Positions 35,714 through 44,343 of a stretch of 64,000 nucleotides of DNA are shown here, in pieces. This DNA comes from Flavobacterium inviolabile. Its GTDB lineage: Bacteria; Bacteroidota; Bacteroidia; Flavobacteriales; Flavobacteriaceae. The DNA is taken from contig NZ_CP058278.1 in NCBI RefSeq assembly GCF_013389455.1, positions 806,001 to 870,000 of the forward strand, in the 5' to 3' direction. The notes beneath the pieces are model-generated. The model worked only from the letters and a program-made list of their open reading frames with translations. It was not told the DNA's origin and did no database searches. Numbering within the stretch: the first letter of the stretch is position 1; every line of letters starts with the position of its first letter. The translations under genes were made by a program, and so were the position numbers.

Positions 35714-36715
35714 ATGAAAAGCGTTTTCTCACTCGTAATCATGATGCTCTTATTTTCTTGCAATTCCAAAGAAACCAAGAAAGAAGAAGCACCACAACCT
35801 CCAAAAGTCGAAGACAATGGTACCCGTATAACGTTTAAGGATAAAGCCATCTTTAAACTGTTTAAAACCGAAACAATAGCCGATGGTTCCATTACCGGCG
35901 ACCTGGTTTCGGTAGGATTGGTAGGAGCTACCGTTTTAGGATCCGACTCCGGAAGTTCGAATAACATTGTTTTATTTGAAAACCCGGAACTGGCATCGAA
36001 CTATACACAGTTAATCCAGCACCAGATCAATATTAAACAGATCAGCAATGTCAATATCAAACAAAGACAGATCGAGCTGGCCAGAGCAAAAGACCTGAAC
36101 CTTCATGGCGCGATGACCGGACAGGAATTGCTGAATACCCAAACAGCGCTATCGATGGAAATGACGAATCTTTCCAATGAAAAAGCGGCGATAATCGAGC
36201 ATGAAGCAATGCTGAAATCGGCGGGATTTGATCCGGACTTATTGCGCAGAGCGAAAAAAGGAACGGCTTATCTGGTGAGTGATATTCCGGAAAACCAGAT
36301 CAGCAAACTGAAAGTGGGCGACATCTGCAGAATACAGTTTACCGCTTACCCGAATGATAAATTTACCGGGAAAATAGAAGCGATTGCCGACCGTGTGGAT
36401 TTTACAACCCGTATGGTAAAACTCAGAATCGGACTGGACAATACCAACAATAAATTAAAAGTTGGAATGTATGCCAACGTTGCTTTCGGACTGGAAAGTG
36501 ACAACACGATGAGTGTTCCTAAAATGGCGATCGTTACCGTTCAGGGAATGAACTATGTTTTCATTCAAAAAGACGATGCACAGTTTGAGAGAAGAAAAGT
36601 AGAAGTAGGGCAGCAAATTGGCGACAGAGTAGTAGTGTTTAGCGGAATAAACAAAGGAGAGAAAGTCGTTACCCAGGGAATAATGCAGTTAAAAGGATTG
36701 TCTTTTGGATATTAA
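35714..36715 (+). CDS. RND efflux periplasmic adaptor (CusB/HlyD-like), lipoprotein
   Basis: This 333-residue protein has a lipoprotein signal with lipobox F-S-C (Cys16), a coiled-coil hairpin (about 95-175) and the beta-barrel region V-G-D-I-C-R-I-Q-F-T-A-Y-P. The membrane-proximal region ends near G-E-K-V-V-T-Q-G-I-M-Q-L-K. It is short for a CusB-type adaptor. It links the pump and the TolC duct and abuts the TolC gene. Confidence 0.92.
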   Translation: MKSVFSLVIMMLLFSCNSKETKKEEAPQPPKVEDNGTRITFKDKAIFKLFKTETIADGSITGDLVSVGLVGATVLGSDSGSSNNIVLFENPELASNYTQLIQHQINIKQISNVNIKQRQIELARAKDLNLHGAMTGQELLNTQTALSMEMTNLSNEKAAIIEHEAMLKSAGFDPDLLRRAKKGTAYLVSDIPENQISKLKVGDICRIQFTAYPNDKFTGKIEAIADRVDFTTRMVKLRIGLDNTNNKLKVGMYANVAFGLESDNTMSVPKMAIVTVQGMNYVFIQKDDAQFERRKVEVGQQIGDRVVVFSGINKGEKVVTQGIMQLKGLSFGY

Positions 36716-36726
36716 TTTTAAAAAGT

Positions 36727-37026
36727 ATGATACAGGCTCAGATTTTTATTGATAAAGATGAATTGAAAGGTATCAAACCTTTATACGAATTCATTTTGCT
36801 GTTCTTATTGGAAAGAAATATTGCCGGCGCAACAGCTTTTGTGGGCATTATGGGATTTGGTAAACACCAGAAACTGAAGCGCCCCAACAGCGGGTTTTCA
36901 TTTGATGAAACGCCGCTGGTAATTACTTTTATCGATGAAGAAGAAAAAGTGAAAAATGCGTTAACAGAATTAAGAAATCAATACAGCGGCGGTTTTATTA
37001 TAACACAGGCTGTGGAACAATGGTAA
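36727..37026 (+). CDS. DUF190 protein (PII-like fold)
   Basis: This 99-residue protein matches DUF190, with I-G-K-D-E-x-like I-D-K-D-E at the N-terminus, G-A-T-A-F-V-G-I-M-G-F-G near the middle and P-L-V-I-T-F-I-D. DUF190 has a PII-like fold, and its position between adaptor and pump suggests it senses or regulates metal or pump activity. That role is inferred. It is 3 bp from the pump gene. Confidence 0.85.
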   Translation: MIQAQIFIDKDELKGIKPLYEFILLFLLERNIAGATAFVGIMGFGKHQKLKRPNSGFSFDETPLVITFIDEEEKVKNALTELRNQYSGGFIITQAVEQW

Positions 37027-37029
37027 AAA

Positions 37030-40000
37030 ATGATTAAGAACTTACTTTTATTCTCACTGCGAAACCGATGGATCGTAGTGGGTATAAGCATCGCATTAAT
37101 GCTTATAGGTTACCTGTGTTTCACACAACTAAAAATAGAAGCCTATCCGGATATTGCCGATACGAACGTAATTGTTGTGGCGCAGTATAAGGGAAGAGCG
37201 GCAGAAGAAGTAGAGCAACAGGTTACAGTAGCGATTGAAAGAGCGCTTCAGAATACACCAAATGTACTGGACAGAAGAAGCCGGACCATTTTTGGTTTGG
37301 GGATCGTTCAGCTTACGTTTAAAGACGGAACGGATGATTATTTTGCCAGACAGCAGGTTATGGAAAGACTGGCAACCGCAGAATTACCGGAAGGGGTAGA
37401 TGTGGAACTGGCACCGTTATCGACTGCCGTAGGTGAAATTTTAAGATATGTGGTGGAAGCACCGCCAAGCTATACGCCAACGGAAATACGCGACTTGCAG
37501 GATTGGGTGATCAAACCGTATTTACTGCAAACAGACGGTGTGGCGGATATTACCACCTTTGGCGGACCGCTGAAACAATTTCACATTCAATTGTCGCCGG
37601 ATAAACTTCGAAAATACAACCTGAGCATTGCCGATGTGGAAAGCAAAATTGTGGCCAACAACATTAACTCGGGCGGTAACACGATAGAACGTGGCGGACA
37701 GGCTTTTGCCGTTAGGGGATTAGGAGCCATCAAAACGGAAAAAGACATTGAAAATATCGTAATTAAAACGGCGAACGGCTTACCGGTATTTATCCGTGAT
37801 GTGGGCGATGTGGAAATTGCACCACCATCTCCAAGCGGGGTTTTAGGATATACCATCAATGCCGAAAAAGTAGATGTGAGCAATGGCGTGGAAGGAATCG
37901 TATTGTTAAGAAGATACGAAAACCCGAGTGAAGCCTTACAGAAACTAAAACAGCGTATTACCGATTTGCAGGATCACGGCCTTCCGGAAGGGGTAACGAT
38001 CAGAACACTATACGACAGAAGCTTCCTGATTAACCACTCTTTGGAAACCGTTGGAAAAACCTTGTTTGAAGGGGTTAGTATCGTAATCCTGGTTTTAATT
38101 TTCTTTTTAGGAAGTTTCAGAAGTGCGTTGGTAGTAGCTTTAACAATTCCGTTTTCACTGTTGTTTGCGTTTATCATCATGCGGTTAACCGGAATTCCGG
38201 CCAACTTATTATCCCTTGGTGCGATCGATTTTGGTATCATTGTAGACGGAGCCGTTGTAATGGCGGAACACCTGATCAGGAGGTACCGCAAGGCCAGTGT
38301 GGAAGAACGGAAAGAAGGAATTGTAGCGATAACGATGTTGTCTGCCCAGGAAGTAGGACGTGAGATTTTCTTTTCCGTGGCCATTATCATCCTGGCTTAT
38401 ATGCCAATATTGTTAATGACCCGTGTGGAAGGAAAACTGTTTTCACCAATGGCGCTTACATTATCTTTCGCGGTAATCGGTTCCATGCTGGCAGCCTTAA
38501 CGTTAATCCCGGTATTGATCTCCTTTGTGTACAACAAAGTGGTATCCAATGTTGATGCGGAAATTAAAGAACACAAAAACGTTGTCCTGGACTTTTTAGA
38601 TAAAAAATACAATAACTTTTTGTCGGTTACCCTGAGAAAATACAAAAGAACCGTTTATATCGGAATGTTTTTCGTGCTGGTTTTAATTGCTTTCGGAGCG
38701 AAACTGGGATCGGAATTTTTACCGGCATTGGATGAGGGTTCCATTTTTTTCAGAGGAAACTTTGCATCGGGCATTTCAATCCAGGAAAATGCAACATATT
38801 CTCCTAAGATCAGGAAAATCATAGCCAAGTATCCGCAGATATCATACGTTATTACGCAGGCAGGAAGAAATGATGACGGAACGGATCCTTTCCCGGCGAA
38901 CCGAAACGAGATACTGATAGGACTGAAAGATTACAAACTGTGGAGCGATACCATTACGAAGAAAGATCTGGTAAAACGCATCAGCGCCGATCTGGAACAC
39001 CAGCTGCCAAGCGTGCGGTTCTCATCCGGTCAGCCAATTATTGACCAGGTAATGGAAATTGTAACGGGTAGTGCTGCCGATCTTGCAGTGAGTATCGTCG
39101 GGGACGATTTAAAACTGATGCGGGCCAAAGCCGACAGTATCGTTTCGATTGTGAACAACATGAAAGGAAGTGCTTCCGTTAATATCGAGCAGGAAGGACC
39201 ACAGGATCAGCTGTCGATTACCATTGACCGGGAAAAAACGGCCCGATTCGGGATCAATGTGTCCGATATCCAGGATATTATTGAAGCCGCGATTGGTGGA
39301 AAAGCCGTTACCACGCTATACGACGGGGTGAAACGCTATGATGTTATCGTGCGTTACCTGCCGCAGTATCGTGCCAATATTGATGAAATCAAAAACTTAC
39401 TGGTAACCTCTACCAGCGGTTCGCTTATTCCTATCGAACAACTGGCAGATGTGAGCTTTATTCAGGGTCAGACCAACATTTACCACTATAACGGCAAACG
39501 TATGATTACCGTGAGAACCAATATTGTAGGCCGTGATCAGGTAGGTTTTGTAAATGAATTACAGGCAAAAATTAAAAAATCCATTCCAACGCCAAAAGGC
39601 TATGAAATCATATATGGAGGTCAGTATGAAAACCTGGAAAGAGCCGGTAAACAATTGTTAATGACTATTCCGTTAACCATCGGGCTGGTATTTATACTGT
39701 TGTTCTTCCTGTATAAAAATTTCAAAGATACCTTGTTAACAATGACCTGCATACTGTTTGCACTGGGCGGCGGAATCGTAGCCTTACTGCTTCGGGGTTA
39801 TTATTTCAACGTATCGGCCGGAGTTGGTTTCGTTTCGATCTTCGGAATCTCAGTAATGGCAGGAGTATTGCTGGTTTCGGCGATGAACCGGGCAAGCCTG
39901 ATCCCGGATGAAGAAGATTTCAAAGACAAGGTACAGCGAACAGCCAAAGAACAGCTGCGGGCCATCATGTCGATTATCATACTGGCCGTTCTGGGATTAA

Positions 40001-40155
40001 TACCGGCAGCAATTTCTTCGGGAATTGGTTCCGATGTTCAACGACCGCTGGCAACGGTAATTATTGGCGGATTATTAAGTACACTACTGTTTACACCAAT
40101 CGTCATTCCGCCGTTGTATTACTGGCTGCATCCGGAGAAAAAAAGAAAACCCTAA
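37030..40155 (+). CDS. CzcA/CusA-type heavy-metal RND efflux pump
   Basis: This 1041-residue inner-membrane pump has the RND layout of 12 transmembrane segments and two large periplasmic loops. The transmembrane 4 motif reads D-F-G-I-I-V-D-G-A-V-V-M-A-E-H. It fits the DFG-x3-DGA pattern of divalent-cation (Zn/Co/Cd/Ni) pumps rather than the copper/silver CusA type, although it ends A-E-H rather than V-E-N. The likely substrate is therefore a divalent metal, not certain. It is the last gene of a four-gene operon. Confidence 0.93.
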   Translation: MIKNLLLFSLRNRWIVVGISIALMLIGYLCFTQLKIEAYPDIADTNVIVVAQYKGRAAEEVEQQVTVAIERALQNTPNVLDRRSRTIFGLGIVQLTFKDGTDDYFARQQVMERLATAELPEGVDVELAPLSTAVGEILRYVVEAPPSYTPTEIRDLQDWVIKPYLLQTDGVADITTFGGPLKQFHIQLSPDKLRKYNLSIADVESKIVANNINSGGNTIERGGQAFAVRGLGAIKTEKDIENIVIKTANGLPVFIRDVGDVEIAPPSPSGVLGYTINAEKVDVSNGVEGIVLLRRYENPSEALQKLKQRITDLQDHGLPEGVTIRTLYDRSFLINHSLETVGKTLFEGVSIVILVLIFFLGSFRSALVVALTIPFSLLFAFIIMRLTGIPANLLSLGAIDFGIIVDGAVVMAEHLIRRYRKASVEERKEGIVAITMLSAQEVGREIFFSVAIIILAYMPILLMTRVEGKLFSPMALTLSFAVIGSMLAALTLIPVLISFVYNKVVSNVDAEIKEHKNVVLDFLDKKYNNFLSVTLRKYKRTVYIGMFFVLVLIAFGAKLGSEFLPALDEGSIFFRGNFASGISIQENATYSPKIRKIIAKYPQISYVITQAGRNDDGTDPFPANRNEILIGLKDYKLWSDTITKKDLVKRISADLEHQLPSVRFSSGQPIIDQVMEIVTGSAADLAVSIVGDDLKLMRAKADSIVSIVNNMKGSASVNIEQEGPQDQLSITIDREKTARFGINVSDIQDIIEAAIGGKAVTTLYDGVKRYDVIVRYLPQYRANIDEIKNLLVTSTSGSLIPIEQLADVSFIQGQTNIYHYNGKRMITVRTNIVGRDQVGFVNELQAKIKKSIPTPKGYEIIYGGQYENLERAGKQLLMTIPLTIGLVFILLFFLYKNFKDTLLTMTCILFALGGGIVALLLRGYYFNVSAGVGFVSIFGISVMAGVLLVSAMNRASLIPDEEDFKDKVQRTAKEQLRAIMSIIILAVLGLIPAAISSGIGSDVQRPLATVIIGGLLSTLLFTPIVIPPLYYWLHPEKKRKP

Positions 40156-40161
40156 ATAACG

Positions 40162-40188
40162 AAAGCCCCGATTACCGTCGGGGTTTTT
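40162..40188 (+). terminator. Intrinsic terminator after the efflux pump gene
   Basis: A CCCCGA/TCGGGG stem extended by A/T pairs has a 6-nt loop and is followed by a T-run, 7 bp after the stop. It separates the efflux operon from sufS. Confidence 0.9.
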
Positions 40189-40261
40189 TATTGGCATTCC
40201 GGCAAAAGACAAATAGCCTTAAATCTGTCTTAATTTATTCTTGTTTTAAATAAACATCCCG

Positions 40262-40269
40262 TAAATTTG
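40262..40269 (+). promoter_or_regulatory. Promoter of the sufS operon
   Basis: TAAATTTG is an exact -7 match, with CTTG (40240-40243) 18 bp upstream as a -33 candidate. The second suf block thus has its own promoter. Confidence 0.7.
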
Positions 40270-40286
40270 CATAAAAATAAAATGAA

Positions 40287-40326
40287 ACGGATTTGCAGGA
40301 GCTAATAACCTGCTTTGAAGTTCCGT
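40287..40326 (+). promoter_or_regulatory. Stem-loop in the sufS leader
   Basis: Nested arms ACGGA/TCCGT (40287-40291, 40322-40326) and GCAGG/CCTGC (40295-40299, 40309-40313) can fold in the 5' leader. No known riboswitch was recognised. Confidence 0.35.
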
Positions 40327-40354
40327 CTGACCTTAAAAAACAAGACAAAATCAG

Positions 40355-41575
40355 ATGAAAAAGATAGACATTCAGGCTGTAAGAGCCGATTTTCCAATAC
40401 TTTCACAAACAGTTAACGGCAAACCATTAGTATATTTTGATAACGGAGCAACCGCTCAGAAACCGAAAGTGGTTATTGATGCGATTACAAAGTATTATGA
40501 AGAAATTAATGCCAATATTCACAGAGGCGTTCACACGTTGAGCCAGTTGGCTACAGATGCCTATGAAGTATCCCGTAACACGATACAAAGCCACCTGAAT
40601 GCGAAGCACAACTATGAAATCATTTTTACTTCCGGGACCACACATGGCATCAATCTGGTTGCAAACGGTTTTGCCGCTATTCTGAAACCGGGCGATGAGG
40701 TAATGGTTTCGGCTATAGAACACCACAGCAACATAGTGCCGTGGCAGATGCTATGCGAACGCACCGGTGCCCGGCTGGTTGTCATCCCGATGAATGAAAA
40801 CGGAGAATTGATCATGTCTGAATTTGACCGTTTGCTGAATGAAAAAACAAAGGTGATAACCGTTAACCATATTTCCAACGCATTGGGAACCCTTAACCCG
40901 ATTGCGGAGATTATTGAAAAAGGACATAAAGTTGGTGCTGCCGTTTTAATTGACGGAGCGCAGGCAACACCGCACTTACGCCCGGATGTTCAGGAACTGG
41001 ACTGTGATTTTTATGTGTTTTCAGGACACAAGGTTTGCGGGCCAACCGGTATCGGGATTTTATATGGTAAAGAAAGCTGGCTGAACCGGTTACCGCCGTA
41101 TCAGGGTGGTGGGGAAATGATTAAAGAAGTGACTTTCGAAAAAACCACATACGCCGAACTGCCGCATAAATTTGAAGCGGGAACGCCCAATATCGCCGGA
41201 GGAATAGTGCTGGGTAAAGCCATTGACTATCTTAATTCCATCGGGTTTGACGCTATTGAAGCGCACGAACAGGAATTGCTGGCTTATGGAACACAACGAC
41301 TATTGGAAATCGAAGGACTGAAAATATACGGAACCGGAGCTAAAAAGGCATCGGTAATTTCGTTTAATATTGAAGGCATTCACCCGTACGATATTGGTAC
41401 GATTGTTGATAAATTAGGTATAGCGGTGAGAACCGGACACCATTGTGCACAGCCCATTATGAACTTTTTCGATATTCCGGGAACGGTAAGAGCCTCTTTT
41501 GCTTTTTATAATACCAAGGAAGAAATTGATATATTTGTAGAAGCGGTTAAAAAAGCACAGCAAATGTTATCCTAA
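40355..41575 (+). CDS. sufS: Cysteine desulfurase SufS
   Basis: This 406-residue PLP enzyme removes sulfur from cysteine for Fe-S assembly. Key parts are S-G-T-T-H-G-I-N-L-V-A (about 90-100), the PLP lysine region F-S-G-H-K-V-C-G-P-T-G and the active-site Cys loop R-T-G-H-H-C-A-Q-P. The length and D-N-G-A-T-A-Q-K-P near the start fit the SufS/CsdA class. It works with the SufE encoded two genes downstream. Confidence 0.96.
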   Translation: MKKIDIQAVRADFPILSQTVNGKPLVYFDNGATAQKPKVVIDAITKYYEEINANIHRGVHTLSQLATDAYEVSRNTIQSHLNAKHNYEIIFTSGTTHGINLVANGFAAILKPGDEVMVSAIEHHSNIVPWQMLCERTGARLVVIPMNENGELIMSEFDRLLNEKTKVITVNHISNALGTLNPIAEIIEKGHKVGAAVLIDGAQATPHLRPDVQELDCDFYVFSGHKVCGPTGIGILYGKESWLNRLPPYQGGGEMIKEVTFEKTTYAELPHKFEAGTPNIAGGIVLGKAIDYLNSIGFDAIEAHEQELLAYGTQRLLEIEGLKIYGTGAKKASVISFNIEGIHPYDIGTIVDKLGIAVRTGHHCAQPIMNFFDIPGTVRASFAFYNTKEEIDIFVEAVKKAQQMLS

Positions 41576-41587
41576 AAAACAAAAAAG

Positions 41588-42067
41588 ATGAAACTATTAA
41601 CGCTTTTAGTAGCAGTTGTTGTTAGCTGTACAAGCTGCAACTCTGCCCAGCAAAAAACAACTGACGATTCCGGTAATACAACAACAGCAACCATGAAACA
41701 GGAAAAGGAATCACCCGTTTTTGAATATGAAGCCTCTTCAAGAGGACTTTATACTAAAATTGTTCTGGACAATAAAGCCTTAAAAGTTGTAAAGGGAAGA
41801 GGCGACTCGGCAGTGCCGAAAACTATTGCGGTTTCCGATAAAGACTGGAATGAAATCCTGGGGTATTTTAAAAACCTGGATTTAGCCGGAATCCCGAATC
41901 TGAAAGCACCTACCGAAAAAAGATTTTATGACGGAGCGGCTATGGCAAACTTTAAAGTAATAACAAAAGACGGCACCTATGCTTCCGATACTTTTGACCA
42001 TGGATTTCCGCCGGCAGCCATTGCAAAAATTGTAAACAAACTAAACGAACTGACTGAAAAAAAATAA
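41588..42067 (+). CDS. Conserved lipoprotein in the suf operon
   Basis: This 159-residue protein has a lipoprotein signal (S-C-T-S-C-N near Cys14-17) and a small alpha/beta domain with no catalytic motif I recognise. It sits 12 bp after sufS and 4 bp before sufE, so it is clearly co-transcribed. Its role, if any, in Fe-S assembly is unknown. Confidence 0.75.
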   Translation: MKLLTLLVAVVVSCTSCNSAQQKTTDDSGNTTTATMKQEKESPVFEYEASSRGLYTKIVLDNKALKVVKGRGDSAVPKTIAVSDKDWNEILGYFKNLDLAGIPNLKAPTEKRFYDGAAMANFKVITKDGTYASDTFDHGFPPAAIAKIVNKLNELTEKK

Positions 42068-42071
42068 AACA

Positions 42072-42491
42072 ATGACCATAAAAGATATTCAGGAAGAAAT
42101 AGTCGATGAGTTTTCCATGTTTGACGACTGGATGCAGCGATACGAATATATTATCGAATTGGGGAAAAGCTTGCCGCTGATTGATGAAGAATATAAAAAA
42201 GAAGAAAATATAATCAAAGGATGCCAGTCGAAAGTATGGCTTCACGGAGAAGAACAAAACGGTAATATTGTTTTTACGGCCGATAGCGATGCCATATTGA
42301 CCAAAGGAATTATTGCCATATTGATCCGCACGTTTTCCAATCAGTCGCCGCAGGCAATACTGGAAGCGAATACGGATTTCATTGACGAAATCGGATTAAA
42401 GGAACACTTGTCGCCAACCCGTGCCAACGGATTGGTGTCAATGATTAAACAAATAAAAATGTATGCTTTGGCGTTTCAGGCCAAAAACTAA
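42072..42491 (+). CDS. sufE: Sulfur acceptor protein SufE
   Basis: This 139-residue protein has the SufE fold, with the active-site Cys in K-G-C-Q-S-K-V-W-L (about 53-61). The P-L-I-D-E-E-Y-K-K-E region comes before it, and a terminal R-A-N-G-L-V-S-M helix follows. It takes persulfide from SufS and passes it to SufBCD. It is 5 bp from the next gene. Confidence 0.95.
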   Translation: MTIKDIQEEIVDEFSMFDDWMQRYEYIIELGKSLPLIDEEYKKEENIIKGCQSKVWLHGEEQNGNIVFTADSDAILTKGIIAILIRTFSNQSPQAILEANTDFIDEIGLKEHLSPTRANGLVSMIKQIKMYALAFQAKN

Positions 42492-42496
42492 AGAAT

Positions 42497-42820
42497 ATGG
42501 AAGAGTTTAACGATACAATCAATTTGGGAGAGGATGTTGTAAAAGTACTGAAAGGTATTTATGATCCGGAAATCCCTGTGGATATTTACGAATTGGGTTT
42601 GATTTATGACGTGATGATCAACGAGGATAACGACGTAAAAATCCTGATGACTTTAACATCTCCTAACTGTCCGGTAGCAGAAACGCTGCCTATGGAAGTG
42701 GAAGAAAAAATCAAATCCATTAATGCTGTTAAATCCTGTGAGGTGGAAATCACGTTCGATCCGCCCTGGAGTAAGGATTTAATGAGCGAAGAAGCCAAAC
42801 TGGAATTGGGAATGCTGTAA
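42497..42820 (+). CDS. sufT: SufT/DUF59 (MIP18-family) Fe-S protein
   Basis: This 107-residue protein has the DUF59 pattern: I-Y-D-P-E-I-P-V-D-I-Y-E-L-G-L-I-Y near residue 22, and the T-S-P-N-C-P-V-A-E segment with the conserved Cys. It helps mature Fe-S proteins. It is in the middle of the suf operon, which supports the call. Confidence 0.93.
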   Translation: MEEFNDTINLGEDVVKVLKGIYDPEIPVDIYELGLIYDVMINEDNDVKILMTLTSPNCPVAETLPMEVEEKIKSINAVKSCEVEITFDPPWSKDLMSEEAKLELGML

Positions 42821-42838
42821 TCAACTGGCAATAAAAAA

Positions 42839-43342
42839 ATGGAAGAAATTGTAAATAGGGTTGCCAATAGCGCTCTGGAGGTTTTTGACCTGGAGGATTA
42901 TTATCCGGAAGGACAGCGGTTTGCGATTGATATTGCCCAATGGCTGTTTGAAGGATTTGTCCTGCGCGAAAAAGACTTTCGGGAGCAATTAAAAAATTTC
43001 GACTGGTCGGTTTATAAAGGTGGCTATGTGGCTTTGTTCTGCTCAACGGATGCGATAGTCCCGGCATGGGCCTATATGCTCATTACATCTTATTTAAAGC
43101 CGTTTTCCGAGAAAGTCTACCTCGGTTCCCTTTCGCAGATGGAAACCTCTTTATTTCAGGATATTTTAAACCGGCTGGATTATTCGGCCTATGAAGGTAA
43201 GCCTGTTATTATTAAAGGCTGCTCTAAAAAACCGGTTCCGCAGGAAGTATATGTGCTGGCGACAGAAAAATTAATGCCTGTTGCCAAAAGCATTATGTTT
43301 GGCGAAGCCTGTTCTGCCGTACCGATTTACAAGAGAAAATAG
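42839..43342 (+). CDS. DUF2480 protein
   Basis: This 167-residue protein matches the Bacteroidota DUF2480 family, with D-W-S-V-Y-K-G-G-Y-V-A-L-F-C-S-T-D-A-I-V-P-A-W-A-Y and a K-G-C-S-K-K-P-V-P segment. It carries three conserved-looking Cys. It is the last gene with the suf genes on this strand, so a role in Fe-S metabolism is plausible. Function unproven. Confidence 0.85.
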   Translation: MEEIVNRVANSALEVFDLEDYYPEGQRFAIDIAQWLFEGFVLREKDFREQLKNFDWSVYKGGYVALFCSTDAIVPAWAYMLITSYLKPFSEKVYLGSLSQMETSLFQDILNRLDYSAYEGKPVIIKGCSKKPVPQEVYVLATEKLMPVAKSIMFGEACSAVPIYKRK

Positions 43343-43423
43343 ACTTTTGTCGGTTTTTACGTCGTAATTTTGTGATTTTTTTGTGTTTTTTTGTTACTTT
43401 GTGTGAACAGAAAAACCTTATCT

Positions 43424-44296
43424 ATGAGAAAAATTGCTTTTTCACTGCTTTGTTTCATCGGTACGATTGCCGTACAAGCACAGGAAACCGTTCAGGATAC
43501 GACCAAACACTGGACGAAAAAAGGAAATGTTTCGTTTCTTTTTAATCAATCTGCTTTTAATAACTGGGTTGCCGGAGGTGAGAATAATATCGCAGGTAAT
43601 CTGGGTATAAATTACGATTTTAACTACAAAAAAGGACCGTGGTCCTGGGATAACAAGATTATCGCAGCCTACGGACTTGTAAAAACAAAGAACTCCGCTT
43701 TTGAGAAAAAAACGGATGACCGTTTCGAGTTTAACTCCCTGCTTGGAAAAAAAGCTTCAGGATATTGGTACTATTCTGCTTTTTTAAACTTTAAAACCCA
43801 GATGACAAAAGGATATGTTTACGGCACGGATACTGATGGTGCAGAAACGCGTTCGGAATATACGAACTTCCTGTCTCCGGGATATCTGACTTTTGGTCCG
43901 GGTATGCTGTGGAAGAAAAGCGATAACCTTAAAGTGAATCTGGCACCGGCTACTTCTAAAGTGACCATAGTAGACAAAGATTTTACCCTTCCCAACAATG
44001 CCTATTTTGGCGTGGATCAGGGGAAAAGTTTACGTTATGAACTTGGTTTTTATGCTTCCGGGTACTATAAATTCAGTTTAATGGAAAACGTTTCGTTTGA
44101 AAACATCCTGAGTTTGTATTCGAACTATCTGGAAGATCCGCAAAATATCGATTTGGATTACCAGTTAAACATCGTGATGAAAATCAATAAATACCTGTCA
44201 ACGAATTTAGCGTTCCAGACCATTTATGATGACAATGCCTTCAAAGGATTCCAGATCCGTCAGGTTTTGGGAGTGGGTATTAATTACGGTTTCTGA
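43424..44296 (+). CDS. DUF3078 outer-membrane-type protein
   Basis: The start at 43424 gives 290 residues with a signal peptide ending V-Q-A-Q; an upstream ATG at 43391 gives a weaker start. The mature protein has the DUF3078 pattern (W-T-K-K-G-N-V-S-F-L-F-N-Q and N-N-W-V-A-G-G-E-N). Alternating aromatic/polar strands end in Y-G-F, typical of an outer-membrane beta-barrel. A near -7 match TTACTTTG lies upstream. Confidence 0.85.
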   Translation: MRKIAFSLLCFIGTIAVQAQETVQDTTKHWTKKGNVSFLFNQSAFNNWVAGGENNIAGNLGINYDFNYKKGPWSWDNKIIAAYGLVKTKNSAFEKKTDDRFEFNSLLGKKASGYWYYSAFLNFKTQMTKGYVYGTDTDGAETRSEYTNFLSPGYLTFGPGMLWKKSDNLKVNLAPATSKVTIVDKDFTLPNNAYFGVDQGKSLRYELGFYASGYYKFSLMENVSFENILSLYSNYLEDPQNIDLDYQLNIVMKINKYLSTNLAFQTIYDDNAFKGFQIRQVLGVGINYGF

Positions 44297-44312
44297 TAAC
44301 CATTATAGAAAT

Positions 44313-44343
44313 AAAAAAAGCCCGATCAAATCGGGCTTTTTTT
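44313..44343. terminator. Bidirectional terminator between DUF3078 gene and hflX
   Basis: Thirteen-base arms (seven A then GCCCGA; TCGGGC then seven T) flank a 5-nt loop. It touches the hflX stop codon on the minus strand. Confidence 0.92.
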
